The notes: a model not told the origin generated them from the sequence alone. 64,000 bases of DNA from Linum tenue (GCA_946122785.1 CAMGYJ010000002.1:56197703-56261702), one strand, 5' to 3'; shown: positions 25,641 to 36,340, numbered from the stretch's first letter. A program made the numbers and translations.

Positions 25641-26309
25641 TGACACAAAGCTAGTCTCGAGTTTACCTCTGCCATGGTGATTTAGTCAGACCAAAGAATT
25701 CTCAAGAATGTCCACATACTCCATCGACTTCTAAGGTGATGGAACTCTTTCAATTGTTTTTGTTAAATCCTATTATGATATTATCAATATTTATATATCA
25801 AAATTACTTGTCCTTAGTGATGCTACAAGATGGTATCTTACTAATGTATTGATTGTCACATGTTGTGTGGATTCTCAACTGATCATCATGGATCCATCTA
25901 GGAAGTCTTCCCTTCCCGGAGCCGGAGCCATTTACAGGGAATTTTTGTTTTCTCTCTTCCTGTCCCCGTGTCAGTTTCGTGTCTTTTCGCTCATTGGAGC
26001 TTTCTTAGAGCTGTCCACTAGTGGCATAACAAGCTCTTTTATCGGGAGTATGGTTGCATATGGGCTACCGTTCTTTATTATATGTATTTTGTATCTTGTC
26101 GTCCGACCATGCTCTGGGGGCTTATCTTGGATAAAAAAAGGAAATGGTCATCTGATTGAGACGTAAGGGGAAGATGGAGCAAAAGAAAGTTGGCTCGATT
26201 GCCCTGATTCTGGAGTAACTGATTTGCAAAAGGAAGGGAATGGTGTTGTGGATGCTAGACTCCCTAATTAAACTGCGACGTATGTCGCTGCCTGCCAGGG
26301 AGTTCTTTC

Positions 26310-27815
26310 TTTCCTATACTTATGTATTTTGGAATTGCCAAAGGGGCTAAACCAAGGTTGTCAAACCGGGTTAAGTCATTCGGCCGGTTTGACAAGGGGT
26401 TTGGGGTTTAATGGTTGGATCGGGGTTCAACCGGGTTAAGCCGGTTTTTACAAAATTTTGATAAAATTTATATATAAATAACATACATCATTACAAACCA
26501 AAAGGAGAAAAAAACAAAAGTCGCCATGAATATTCCACCTAAAACTCCGAACCACCCATGCCCAAATAAAGGAAGAAAAAAAACGCACTGAATTCAAACG
26601 ATCACAGTCGGTCACTTAACAACATCATCGTTTCTTCAGACCCATGAAACAATTAGATGGGGAAATAACACCACCACCTACTGGGATCCAAGCAGCAAGA
26701 AGAATTGGATTATGTTCTGCAAACCGCCAAGATCACGCACGTTGATTGGCCACCAGCCTTCCGAATCTCGAAAATTTGAATCGTAGAACTACCGCAGTGG
26801 CGGGTTTTATAGTCAATTTCTTGATTAATTTTGAAAAAATTAATTTTGCCCTGTTTTGGGCGTGAGAGACGGGAAGTAGAAGAGCTAGGGTTTCCTTTCG
26901 GTTTCAGGGAGAAGGGGGAAAAGGGAGAAGGGGGATCCTGAGACACCGCGAATTCTGTTGCGCTGATGGCGAGCGGCGTCGGCGAAGGGGGCACTGGGTC
27001 TAGGCGGCCGACGGCGAGCGGCGTAGAGGAAGCGGGGACCTGGAGCGCTGGACGGGGCGTGACGAGAAGCGGCCAGCACCGGCGAGAAGTGGCGACTGGA
27101 GCGCCGGCTTCGCGTGACGAGAGGAGCGTCGACGGCGAGCGGCTGGTCTCGACGAGGGAGGCGGACAGGAGGTTTGGGAACGGCGAGGGAGGACTAGATG
27201 GCTGATAGGGTTGTCTCGGCGAGGGAGGACTAAGGAGTGAGGAGCCAAATTGCCAAAACGACGCCATCTTCCTCCAAACCGGTAGCCGGATCAGTCCGGT
27301 CAGACCCCGGTTTCCCCAGGTTTTGACCGGTTTTGACCGGCTACCGGCCAGCTCTAAATATGGCTGGATCTGGCCCTTTTAGTGTCCGGTTCCGGCCAGA
27401 CCCGGTTCGACCGGCCGGTTCGACCCCGGTTTGACAACCATGGGCTAAACACTCAAAGTTCGTTTCCTCGTTTAAACACTATACTCATCTACACTCTCCG
27501 AACATCACTATCATTGTTGAACCACACATCAGTAGTGATAACACATTGGAATTGATTGGGTCGTTGGGATTTGATCATTTTGATCTTTCTGATGTTGTTG
27601 GTTTTTCAAGTGGAATTTGGATCTTATGGAACGAGAGCCAATTAAAGATTGATGTTCTGGATCGACATGAACAGTATCGTCACGTGAGATGTACGAAGCC
27701 GGATAATGAATCCATACTTCTCACAGCGGTGTATGTCAAGCCTAGAAAGTACGACAGACTCCCCCTTTGGGATGCAGCCCACCACCTCGACCAAGACACC
27801 AAAGAGCCATGAATT
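26310..27815 (+). pseudogene. LINE ORF2 endonuclease fragment split by a hAT element
   Basis: When the insert 26352-27442 and one copy of its target are disregarded, the start of an apurinic-type endonuclease domain is recognisable: a decayed WN-RG start near 26330, then IVEPHISS, GFSSGIWILWNESQ and ILLTAVYVKPRK. These match the beginning of plant LINE ORF2. The frame stops at about 27812 and the RT domain is missing, so the LINE is 3'-truncated before an LTR-type repeat. It follows the ORF1 pseudogene in the same orientation and probably belongs to the same copy. Confidence 0.8.
26352..27442. mobile_element. Non-autonomous hAT element inserted in the LINE
   Basis: The ends CAAGGTTGTCAAACCGGG and, inverted, CATGGTTGTCAAACCGGG are flanked by a perfect 8-bp duplication GGCTAAAC (26344-26351 and 27443-27450). 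Subterminal CCGGTTTGAC/GTCAAACCGG motifs recur, as expected for transposase-binding sites. A GC-rich central part carries a 185-codon minus-strand frame (26710-27267) rich in Pro, Ser and Arg without a recognised domain. It is probably not a functional protein and no transposase is present. Confidence 0.9.
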
Positions 27816-27959
27816 CTGGTGGGATTAAGTTTTAAGGAGAAAATTTTCCAGTAACTTTAAGGGGCTCAGTTAAAGGAATACCGACTAAGAAGGAAATGTT
27901 ATCGGTTATAGGAAGATCAGTTAGATTAAGGGTTCTATGTAAGAGGAATTGAGGAACCG

Positions 27960-28770
27960 CCAATTAAGAGATGAGTGGTTTAATGAGGTAAATTCTACGC
28001 GTTACAAGTTTTAAGTTGTATGTTTTACGTGAAGTTGCATGCCAGTGTTTAAAGTTATGAATGTTTTAGTATGTATGTCTGAGACTACGTTTGTGTTTGA
28101 TAATTCATGCCCTTCGTTTGAGGCATTTGTCTATGAGTTTTCAATAACTACCTGTTAGCAGCTAAATTTCCGTTTTACTATTAGAGTGGTTACGATCTTT
28201 ACGATCAAGTATTAGTAGCACTTTACCATTATATTATTAAGGTAAAAAGGTTAATAGGTCATTCAATAACGTGATTCTCCCGTCCTAGTTGAAGTTCAAA
28301 GGAAGGGCACAAAATGCTCTTAAGGTTATGAGAATGAATCAATAAAACCTACACAAAGGATTAGAATAAGGATAGGGCTTAGTAGGCCCTCATACGTATG
28401 CGTTGGGCAGCTGTACTAGTTAGTGAGTGCATCCCTGAGTCGGTCTAAGATTTAAGTTTTTCAGAGTAGCGAGTAATAACAACTCCCACATTTTTTAATG
28501 TTAAACTTAAAAGGGTGGAAGCGATAACAACCCCCACAGTTTTAAGATGAACACTTATAGGAAAACCCACAAATGTTTTGAGTCGTTTAGTAACGGCGTA
28601 GACAGATCCCAACCCACTCACCAGGTCATAGAGAAGGACCGAGTGAGCATCCGGTTGTAGAGCAACCAGCTAGCTGGAGAGTCACCAACTACAGAGCAGA
28701 CAACTAGAGGAGGACTCCAATACAAAGAATTTCAATTTCATGTAATAATTATTAGGACAATGTTTAATTT
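27960..28770 (+). repeat. LTR-type retroelement remnant (copy 1 of a pair)
   Basis: This stretch shares ordered blocks with 50160-51010: GGTAAATTCTA at the start, CTCATACGTATG followed by TAGTTAGTGAG, and a segment with CACTCACCAG and GAGCATCCG near the end. The blocks resemble the LTRs of plant Tekay-type Ty3/gypsy elements. No flanking duplication or internal domain was found. Confidence 0.55.
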
Positions 28771-29165
28771 CAATATCATCATACATTAATGACTCATGTT
28801 CATGTCCAACCATTGTTTCCCTGAGTTACTTAACTATACCAATGTTTAATTTTGCAAAAATTCAAATACACAAAAATTTAATGGGAGTGTTAAAATTACT
28901 ATCGTGAGCGACACAAATTAACTCCACTTTAAACAACCTCTTTTCGGTCAACTGATGGAGCACCTCAAAGATATAGACGTGAATGTAATATGATGCTGCA
29001 GGGCTTGGCTAGTCACAAGAGCTTCAAATGGTTCAGCTTCGTGTCCAAATCCCCTCTGTTAATTATTTTATTACACTGCTTTGGAACGGCATCATCTCTG
29101 GATTCAGACGAAAGGAGAACAAAAGGAAAAATAGAAAACGAGTAGGTGGTCGAGGCCCTGTAAAA
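28771..29165. other. Upstream flank of the oleosin gene
   Basis: No gene is recognised. The stretch is AT-rich and leads into the seed-type promoter motifs. Confidence 0.4.
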
Positions 29166-29170
29166 GCAAA

Positions 29171-29310
29171 ACGTGTCCAAAGACAACAAATTCTGACGGT
29201 TCATGCAACCCCTGCATGACAAGCTGCTCACCACGTGCCCCAACCTTCCGACACGTGTCCTCTCCACCTCACCACCCCACCGTCTCTGTTAAGTCTCCTC
29301 TTTGTATAAA
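29171..29310 (+). promoter_or_regulatory. Oleosin seed-type promoter: RY, G-box/ABRE, TATA
   Basis: ACGTGTCC (29171-29178), an RY element CATGCA (29202-29207) and its complement TGCATG (29213-29218), then two CACGTG G-boxes (29232-29237 and 29252-29257, the second within ACACGTGTC) precede a TATA box (TATAAA, 29305-29310). RY elements are known targets of ABI3/FUS3/LEC2 B3 factors and ACGT-core G-boxes of ABA-linked bZIP factors. The cluster predicts embryo-stage expression. Confidence 0.85.
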
Positions 29311-29437
29311 TCCACACCCCTCTCCCTCCACAAAACAACCTCCCATCTCTTCTTTCCCCTTTCCGCTAGTTCAAAATACCAGTAACAAACACTTTGTTCG
29401 ACACACTACGCAAATCCATTTAGGTGATAAGCAAATA

Positions 29438-29958
29438 ATGGACCAGTCGCAGCACCAGCAGCACGGCGGCACAATGCAGCACCAGCAGCAGCAACCCCGG
29501 TCTTACCAAGTGGTCAAGGCTGCCACTGCGGCCACTGCCGGAGGATCCATGCTCGTCCTTTCGGGGCTTATCCTTGCAGCCACCGTGATTATGCTGACCA
29601 TAGCCACTCCTCTCCTCGTCATCTTCAGCCCCGTCCTCGTCCCTGCTCTCATCACCGTCGGTCTCCTCATCACGGGCTTCTTGGCCTCCGGTGGGTTCGG
29701 CATTGCAGCCATCACTGTTCTGTCCTGGATCTACAGGTAAGTGCATGTTAGCTTGTAATTAAGATTCGTGTAGTAAATATGACATAACTTGGTTTTTAAC
29801 TTTTTGGGGGGTATGGAAGGTATGTGACGGGGAGGCACCCACCGGGAGCGGATTCCCTCGACCAAGCTAGGATGAAGCTAGCTGGGAAGGCAAGAGAAAT
29901 GAAGGATAGGGCGACGGAGTTCGGGCAGCAGCATGTTACCGGTCAGCAGACCTCTTAG
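29438..29958 (+). CDS. Oleosin, seed oil-body structural protein
   Basis: Two exons, 29438-29736 and 29820-29958, joined across a GT-AG intron (CTACAG/GTAAGT and GGAAG/G), give 145 residues. The N-terminal arm of about 27 residues is Gln/His-rich. Residues about 35-98 form the long hydrophobic hairpin, with the proline knot [12 protein letters not shown] (P-x5-SP-x3-P) at its turn. The C-terminal arm ([20 protein letters not shown]...) is amphipathic and charged. Oleosins coat seed oil bodies: the hairpin sits in the lipid core and the arms lie on the surface, preventing fusion during desiccation. The length fits the low-molecular-weight class. The ATG at 29438 is the first after the TATA box and gives the family N-terminus; the longer upstream frame from 29216 crosses the promoter and is rejected. 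No defects are seen. Confidence 0.97.
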
Positions 29959-31310
29959 AAAATAAGGGGACTCGCAGCTACGCATGTTAGCTAGCAACAG
30001 TAAGTAATGGCGAGTCGTGGCCCGGCCGCGGATGAAGGATGTTGATGATGGAATATGAAGTGTGCGGGCTATGTGGAAGTTTGTCAGATTTTGAGGGTTC
30101 ATATTTGGTTGCTTAAGCGTCTTTGTTTCTTTTGTATCTCCCCCTGGGTTTATATTCTCGTGTTGCGTGTCTTTTTTCCGTATGTTTCTCGAGTTTAAAA
30201 ATAATAATGAGCAATTTTTGGTGGCTGCCTTGTAATGTAATTGAATGTGATCGATCAACTTGGTAACGATCTCTAGGGTCTTGCATGTTACGGGGACTAA
30301 AAGCGTGCCTGTAGATTTGGTTCCCAGAATTGCTTTACCAACAGTGTTTAGGTTGTGGCGCCTCTTTCAGTAGTTGAGCCACCGCCCCTCCCTGGTTAAA
30401 GGCAGGAAAGCCCAAAGCCTATGGAGATCTCGACCTAATCTTTTGACTGAACGGAAGGAACAGAAGTGAAGGCTCAAAGTTGTTTGACATCCGTAATTAA
30501 GTTCTTTGATGCTCAAGCCCTTGCAAAACCAATCCTATTTTGTGCAGCCAGATCCATTTACATATTAGAAGTTACAGAAACCAATTTTGGGAAACCAATC
30601 TTCTTCCATACAACAAACAGGTTAGAGTAAGCAATCGAAGATCCTGCTTATATGACTGTAAAGCAATGGAATGAGCGATCTCAGATGTCATTCTTGCATC
30701 ATGAAAGGAATATCACGAACATATTAGAAATACGATTGGAAGGTAATTTACAAAACCAATTTTCTTGTGTGAAGGAAGGTCCCGAACATTTGTCACGGAT
30801 GCATAGAAGAGGTAGGTTAGGTCGAGGATTCATGAAGAGTTCCCGTAAAGAGTACTAATAAAAAGTAGGTGGGATATAACTAGCTTCGAATAAAATAAAA
30901 TAAAAATCTGAAGATTTTTTACAATGTTCAAAGGAATTTTACAAAGTTTTAAAGTATTAATTTTTAATTTGTTTATTAATTTTTAATTTTTCACTTTTAT
31001 GGTACTAGTTTTGTGTTTGTCCATCGGATGGTAAATTTCATTTGTTTGTACTTTCTTTTAGTGTATCATAATTTGGAGAAAATTGTCAATCTATTCCATT
31101 TAAGTGATCTATCATTTGAGTCAATCAGTTTATCATTTTTGAAAATAAATCGATCTGATGACACGATGACACACTTAACTTCAAGTGATCGATCTCTTCC
31201 ACTAAATGATTGACCACTTTACAAGAAAATGGTCTACCATTTTCACTAGTTGAGTCAACTGGTTTACTACTTTTGAAAATGGGTCGACCTGATAACACAT
31301 TTACCTTCAA
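29959..31310. other. Oleosin 3' region and intergenic DNA
   Basis: The first about 250 bp are presumably 3' UTR and terminator; AATAATAATG-type signals near 30200 could serve for polyadenylation. Beyond that no gene is recognised. From about 31100 short GATCGATC/GGTCGACC-like repeated phrases begin. Confidence 0.45.
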
Positions 31311-31315
31311 GTGGT

Positions 31316-31475
31316 CTACCACTTGATACAACCGGTCTACAGCTTCTAGCAATAATGAATCGACATATGACGCACTTAAACTCAACTTACACCCGCTACC
31401 ACTTGATACAATCAGTCTACAGCTTCTAGCAATAATGAATCGACATATGACACACTTAAACTCAACTTACACCCC
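31316..31475. repeat. Tandem duplication of an 80-bp unit
   Basis: Two copies begin CTACCACTTGATACAA at 31316 and 31396 and share TCTACAGCTTCTAGCAATAA and ATGAATCGACATATGAC with few differences. The surrounding 31.1-32.3 kb also contains many GGTCTACC/GGTCGACC phrases. Confidence 0.8.
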
Positions 31476-32228
31476 CTTGTTGGAGGAGGTAGACCTTTTC
31501 TGTTAAAACATGATATCAATTATGTAAAGTGGTTTATGTACGTACCTATTTTGGCGAACGATCTCCGCTTTCGGCGAACTCTAATAAGATAAGATTGTTG
31601 CTTTATACTTATATTAGGAAAATAATGGACGATAGGAAACCAACAATACAAAATTGTTTTGTAATAACGCAACATCCTATCACCTATGGACAACCAAATC
31701 CCTATGCATATTATAGGCCAAGACAAAAAGAACCAACACCCTCTTTTAACACTTATGGAATAAAAATCCACAAAATCAAGATGATGTGAGATATATGGAT
31801 GGTGAAGATGACACAATTATATAACAATTATTCTCTACTTTTTGAGCATTTTCCTAACAACAAAGTTGATCCATCAAGAAAATTATAAGATGAAAACAAA
31901 CAAATTTAGAATTTGAAGAAAAGATGAAAGTCTCTATAGAGTAAGTCAAATATAAGAAATAAATATGAAAAATATTTTTCAAATCTACGGGAGAATAATC
32001 ACTCAAGAAACTTGTCATCTATACTTGTAGCCTTTGTACTAATTTTAAATCTCTTACTAGCAAGCATATTTATTATTATTGGACTCTAATTATTTATGAT
32101 TATATTATTAGCAATGGTTCATTAGGTTAACCGGTTATTGAAAGTGGTAGATCGCTTGGTGAAAGAGGTAGCTACTTAATGGAAATGGTAGACCGTTTTG
32201 TTGTAAAGTGCTCAACCTTTTATTGGAA
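31476..32228. other. AT-rich repeat-derived DNA
   Basis: Short phrases such as GGTAGACCGTTTTGTTG and TAGATCGCTTGG repeat the GGTCGACC theme. No coding region is supported. Confidence 0.4.
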
Positions 32229-32364
32229 GAGTAAACCGTTTGTTAAACATAGAAAAATGGAAAATAGTACATCTGGCCGACCATTCCAGCAAAGAGGTCG
32301 ATCATTTTGTCCAAATAGCCGACCGTCCAAGTCATGGTGACTTGCAAGTCACCATAGCAAAGTC
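32229..32364. repeat. Left arm of a long inverted repeat
   Basis: This arm matches 35018-35192 in inverted orientation. It contains several degenerate GGTCGACC sites and a perfect 22-nt palindrome at 32334-32355 centred on TTGCAA, followed by AGCAAAGTC. Similarity stops sharply after AGCAAAGTC at the inner boundary, which suggests an element terminus there. Confidence 0.75.
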
Positions 32365-32526
32365 CTTTCTTTTATTATATGCTATTACTATTCAATAGGT
32401 TAATCTATTTATTCGTATGATCTATTATCCAAGTTTTCTTTAATCGGAGGATCACTAGTTAGTGCGTGTTTGCCATGCTGAACAATAAAATCAAATAATA
32501 AGAGTTGCGCCTTCATCACTTGAATG

Positions 32527-33649
32527 GTTAATTGCATGGTTAGTCACTGAGATTACAAAAAACGTTCAAGTTTGGTCACTCGAAATATTTAAATCCATTA
32601 GTGGTACTTCAGATTACTCAAACCGTTCACGTTTGGTCACTCTCCAGTCCAACTTCGTTAACTTTGACTGATGTGGCAGTCAACTCTCAAAGTTGACCGT
32701 TAACTTAGTGACGTGGCAACTAAAAAATTATTAAAAATAAAAAATAAATTTTCATAATTTCCACCTCATTATTAGAAAGAAGAAGGCAGAAATGGAGCTG
32801 GGCGGCTTCAGAGATCCGCGACGTCGTATCGCCGCCAGGGATCCTCCGGCCTTGTGTGGGACGACAAGCTCATCGCCGAATTCAGCCGCCAGGCCGACGC
32901 TGAAAGGGCAGCGGCCGCCGCAGCCGGCGGCGGAGATCCGTCGTCCTCCCCCGATGCTATCACCGACACCACGAACCTCCGGGTCAAAACGTCGGAGCCG
33001 GCCAAGATGCGTCGCAGCCACTCCGCCGGCGGCCGCGCCTACCGGTCCGTGAAGGCCGCCTAATCCCAACGTCGATCCGCCTTCCCCCAAGGTCTCCACC
33101 TGCTGTGCGATCTTCGCTGAGTCCCAAGCCTCCCGCCGGCGGCCGCCGCCCGCGCAGCAGGCAGCAGCCGCCGCCGCGGAGGCAGATGAGAAAAGCTAGT
33201 AAGCACTCTTGATCGATTTCACTTTCCCCTGAATTTTAGACGTCCGAATTTTGCCGCTGTAAGGGGGGAGGGGAATTCAAAATCCGATCTGTTGAACCTA
33301 CAAAGAATCCATCGAAAACCAAATTCCACATGGAAAGGATTGAAGCGGCGGTGGAGGTTGGGTGAGCAGGGTATTAGGTTTTTTATTTTTTAATTAATGT
33401 AATAATGAGGTGAAAAATATAAAAATTTATTTTTTTATTTTTAATAATTTTTTAGTTGTCACGTCACTAACTTAACGGTCAATTTTGAGAGTTGACTGCC
33501 ACATCAGCCAAAGTTAACGGAGTTGGACGGAGAGTGACCAAACGTGAACGGTTTGAGTAAATTGAAGTACCACTAATGGATTTAAATATTTCGAATGATC
33601 AAACTTGAACGTTTTTTATAATTTTAGTGACCAATCATGCAATTAACCC
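32527..33649. mobile_element. Pack-MULE: Mutator-like element with captured gene
   Basis: Long terminal inverted repeats of about 260 bp (32527 to about 32790 and about 33385 to 33649) begin GTTAATTGCATGGTTAGTCA. An 11-bp duplication TCACTTGAATG flanks them (32516-32526 and 33650-33660), within the Mutator range of 9-11 bp. Between the repeats is a GC-rich segment unlike its surroundings that carries a copy of a host gene, and no transposase. This is the definition of a Pack-MULE. The arms differ at scattered positions, so the insertion is not brand new. Confidence 0.92.
32806..33199 (+). pseudogene. Captured MAPK-kinase-substrate-like gene (At1g80180 family)
   Basis: The frame from 32806 reads LQRSATSYRRQGSSGLVWDD and continues through MRRSHSAGGRAYRSVKA. 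After a shift near 33060 it reads NVDPPSPKVSTCCAIF and ends at TAG 33197-33199. The N-terminal RRQGSSGLVWDD, the middle SxGGRxYRxV and the VDPPSPKVSxC segments are the three conserved blocks of the small plant protein family annotated as MAPK kinase substrate At1g80180/At1g15400, whose function is little known. The only ATG near the expected start (32792) is out of frame by a small indel. The copy therefore spans nearly the whole single-exon coding region but is broken at the start and by one later frameshift. It lies between Mutator-type inverted repeats, so it moved by DNA transposition. Confidence 0.8.
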
Positions 33650-33743
33650 TCACTTGAATGATCATATTCACGGTTATCTAATCTTTAATTGATCAAAAGT
33701 TTCATGCAAAACAACCTTCAATTTATAAATGAGATGTGTCAAT

Positions 33744-34754
33744 TAGGGCTGTCACTCGGTTTTCCGGTTAGCGGCTAACCGGTCGGTTTCAACCGAACCG
33801 ACCGGTTTTCGGCTAGCCGAAAAACCGATTTTGAAGAGGTCGGTCGGTTGTCGGTAGAGGAAAGCAGGGGTCCGGTTAGCCGAGTAACCGAAGCCGGTTA
33901 ACCGCGACTAACCGGCCGACCGACCCACAACCGAAAATATAAAAAAGAGAAGTTTAACCCTCCACTCCAGCTTCTCTCTTTCTTCGACTCTTCTTCTCTC
34001 TTTCTTCCCTAACTCCTTCGACTCTTCTTCTCTCTTTCTTCCTACAAATCCTTCCACTCCACAGCAGATCCGACCCTCACCTCTCCTCCTCAGTTAACTC
34101 CTTCGACTCTTCTTCCTCTGCATGGAGGCCAGATCCTCGCGCCGAGCCAGTCGCCGAGCCAGTCGCCGCACCTCGCTCCGCGTCGCCGCGCCCGTCGTTG
34201 ACCTCGCTCCCGTCGCCGCGCCAGTCGCCGAGCCAGTCGCCGCGCCCCGCGCCCGTCGCCGCGCCCCGCTCCCGTCGCTGCGCCCTGCCCCCGTCGCCGC
34301 GCCCCGCCCCCGTCGCCAACACCAGCAGAATCGAGAGAGAGAATCGAGGGAGGAGGCGAGAATAGGGAGAGAGAGAGAGAGTCTGGGAAGAAGAATCGAG
34401 GGAGTTGGTTGTTCGATTTTCCTTCTAGAGGAAGAAGAGAATAGAGAGAGAGTAGGGAGAGAGATGGTCTGGAAAGAGAATCGAGAAAACGTAGGGGAAA
34501 GAAGAATCGAGAAACAGAGGGTTAGGTTAGGAGTGTGTGGTGCAGATTTATTGTTAATTTTTTTTTTTTTTTTTTTAAAGGTAGTATCCGGTTGGCCGGC
34601 TAACCGAGCCAAAACCGGAAACCGGTCGGTCGGTTTGCGGCTAACCGAGGCTCACGGACGGTCGGTTGTCGGTAGCTCTGGTCGAGTCTCGGTTTGACCG
34701 ATAACCGACAATTCGGTTTTCGGTTAAACCGAAACCGACCGAGTGACAGCCCTA
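33744..34754. mobile_element. Non-autonomous hAT element
   Basis: A perfect 17-bp terminal inverted repeat TAGGGCTGTCACTCGGT is flanked by the exact 8-bp duplication GTGTCAAT (33736-33743 and 34755-34762). Subterminal CCGGTTAGCCG-type motifs recur at both ends. The interior has pyrimidine-rich DNA, a GC-rich array of GTCGCCGCGCC-like units (34140-34315) and GA-rich runs. A 191-codon frame at 34122-34697 over this array is arginine/alanine-rich low complexity with no domain and runs into the terminal repeat, so it is not called a gene. Confidence 0.93.
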
Positions 34755-35017
34755 GTGTCAATCAGTGTACACAACTGCTACTTGTAATTGTTCACAAATC
34801 ATTAAAAAATATTCATACTAGTATGCATATGATTATCTTCTTCTATAATCTTCGATGCGCGAACCATTGTTTTTCCTTTGGCAAAAGTATAAAATTATGT
34901 TTAGTGGATATAGAATTGAGGTGGAGAGGAATTGTAGAAGTCAATATATATAGTTTCCAGCCAACGATACAAATTGGACTTTGCAATTATCCTTGATAAC
35001 CATAATAAAAAAGATAA

Positions 35018-35192
35018 GACTTTGCTATGGTGACTTGCAAGTCACCATGATTTAAACAAAACGGTCGACCTCTTTACTGATATGGTCGATCTATTTGGAC
35101 AAAAATGGTCGACCTCATTGTTGAAAATTGAAATGGTCGACCAAATGTACCATTTTCCATTTTGCTATGTTCAACAAATGATCGGCCTCTGG
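35018..35192. repeat. Right arm of the long inverted repeat
   Basis: Inverted match to 32229-32364, including the same 22-nt palindrome (35027-35048). It has better preserved GGTCGACC sites than the left arm (four nearby). Confidence 0.75.
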
Positions 35193-35700
35193 TTAAATGT
35201 GGAGACACAATTATTTCTCCTCTCTGGTTAAATGTGGTTGTGAATGAAGGAGGGACGAGATTCCCAAAACTAAGGTTGAGACTTGGGTATCGTTGGGAGA
35301 GTTGGGAGAGTGGTCGAATGGGCTGTTAACACGTATTGACAAGTCGGTTGGGTCCACGGTTTGTTCCGGTAAACCGCGGTCTAGACCAGACCAGACCAAG
35401 AGATCAAAACATAAAATAATATAGAACATGGACCAGACCAGACCAGACCATACTTAACGGTCTACGGTTCGCACCAAACTGTGCGGTATGGTTTGGACCA
35501 CGGTTTTTCTAACAGTCTGGTCTATTTTCCCAGCCTATATAAATATACGGATTAGGGTTGACACAAAATAAAGCCGAACTAATCTTGGTTGAACATGAGC
35601 ACGGTAAGCAGACAAGCAGTGCCCAGCCTCTAACTCCCACCCCACCCATCCACTGGCCATTTGGACGTGATAACACACATAATTACAAGACCCGCCCCCG
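35193..35700. other. Repeat-derived DNA upstream of the zinc-finger gene
   Basis: Contains a run of GACCAGACCAGACC units near 35385-35450 and CACGGTTTGTTCCGG/GGACCACGGTTTTTC phrases. These resemble the interior of non-autonomous hAT elements, but paired ends and target duplications were not found. Confidence 0.4.
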
Positions 35701-35733
35701 GGAGTCCCTCTTTCCTAATTCCTACCATACCAC

Positions 35734-35777
35734 CACGTGTGATGTGTACCCCCACAAACGGCATGCATGCGCATGCA
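35734..35777 (+). promoter_or_regulatory. G-box and RY-repeat cluster upstream of the TZF gene
   Basis: A G-box CACGTG (35734-35739) is followed by the RY repeat CATGCATG (35762-35769) and a second CATGCA (35772-35777). In Arabidopsis the related SOMNUS (TZF4) gene is controlled in seeds by the B3 factor ABI3 and the bHLH factor PIL5; the matching site types here suggest similar control. That is inference from motif type only. The cluster is about 0.5 kb upstream of the TATA box. Confidence 0.6.
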
Positions 35778-36005
35778 GCAAAACGACGCCGTTCCCCCCC
35801 GCTTTCCCCTGCCTTTTTCCAGTGGAGTTACGTAGCTAGCGAGGCATAGAGCTGGCCAAGCAGAGAGCAGCACGGCGTCCCTCCCTTTCCTCCCGCGCCT
35901 TACAAATGTATGATGCAAAAACTGCAGTCCCCTCCCTCGCCGTTACCCCCGAACTAACCGCTCACTCTCTACAACTTGACTCGCCCCATGGTTTAGTGGG
36001 ACATT

Positions 36006-36180
36006 ATCCGGTGGCGTAACCAGAAATTTAAATGAGTGGGGGCTAAAAATTTAAACTCGAAAATTTTAATTTTAGTTGATGAGAGAGTATAAAACCTTAA
36101 CCGCCACTATATTTTTCAAATTTATTACAAAATTTATATGTAATTTTATATGATGCTACGAGTTTATGAGTTATATAACC
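36006..36180. repeat. Decayed MITE remnant in the TZF promoter
   Basis: The phrase GGTGGCGTAACCAGAAATTT followed by AAATTTAAACTCGAAAATTT is related to the MITE type seen at 482-627. The far end is not identifiable, so limits are approximate. Confidence 0.45.
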
Positions 36181-36259
36181 TCCCTTACCATCAACGTGGC
36201 TCGTACCAACTGTGTGACTGCTTTTTGCATGTATGTGTCACTATTAGCTAGCTCCACTC

Positions 36260-36266
36260 TATAAAT
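36260..36266 (+). promoter_or_regulatory. TATA box of the TZF gene
   Basis: TATAAAT within CACTCTATAAATGC predicts transcription from about 36290 and a leader of about 250 nt. Confidence 0.7.
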
Positions 36267-36340
36267 GCAATCCCCTGCCTCTCCGCCACCAACAAAAACA
36301 GACCAATTCTTATACAAATAATTAGTTTTAATTAATAGCT

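Noticed and set aside
25849..26166. 105-codon hydrophobic frame between LINE ORF1 and ORF2 remnants
   Set aside because: No family resemblance, and it lies inside decayed LINE sequence.
29216..29437. Upstream extension of the oleosin frame
   Set aside because: Runs through the G-box and TATA region; the first ATG after the TATA box gives the oleosin N-terminus.
32334..32364. Helitron 3' end (palindrome near a terminus)
   Set aside because: No CTRR end follows the hairpin and no TC start was found; an inverted second copy argues against it.
34122..34697. 191-codon Arg/Ala-rich frame
   Set aside because: Low-complexity array inside a hAT element, extending into its terminal region.
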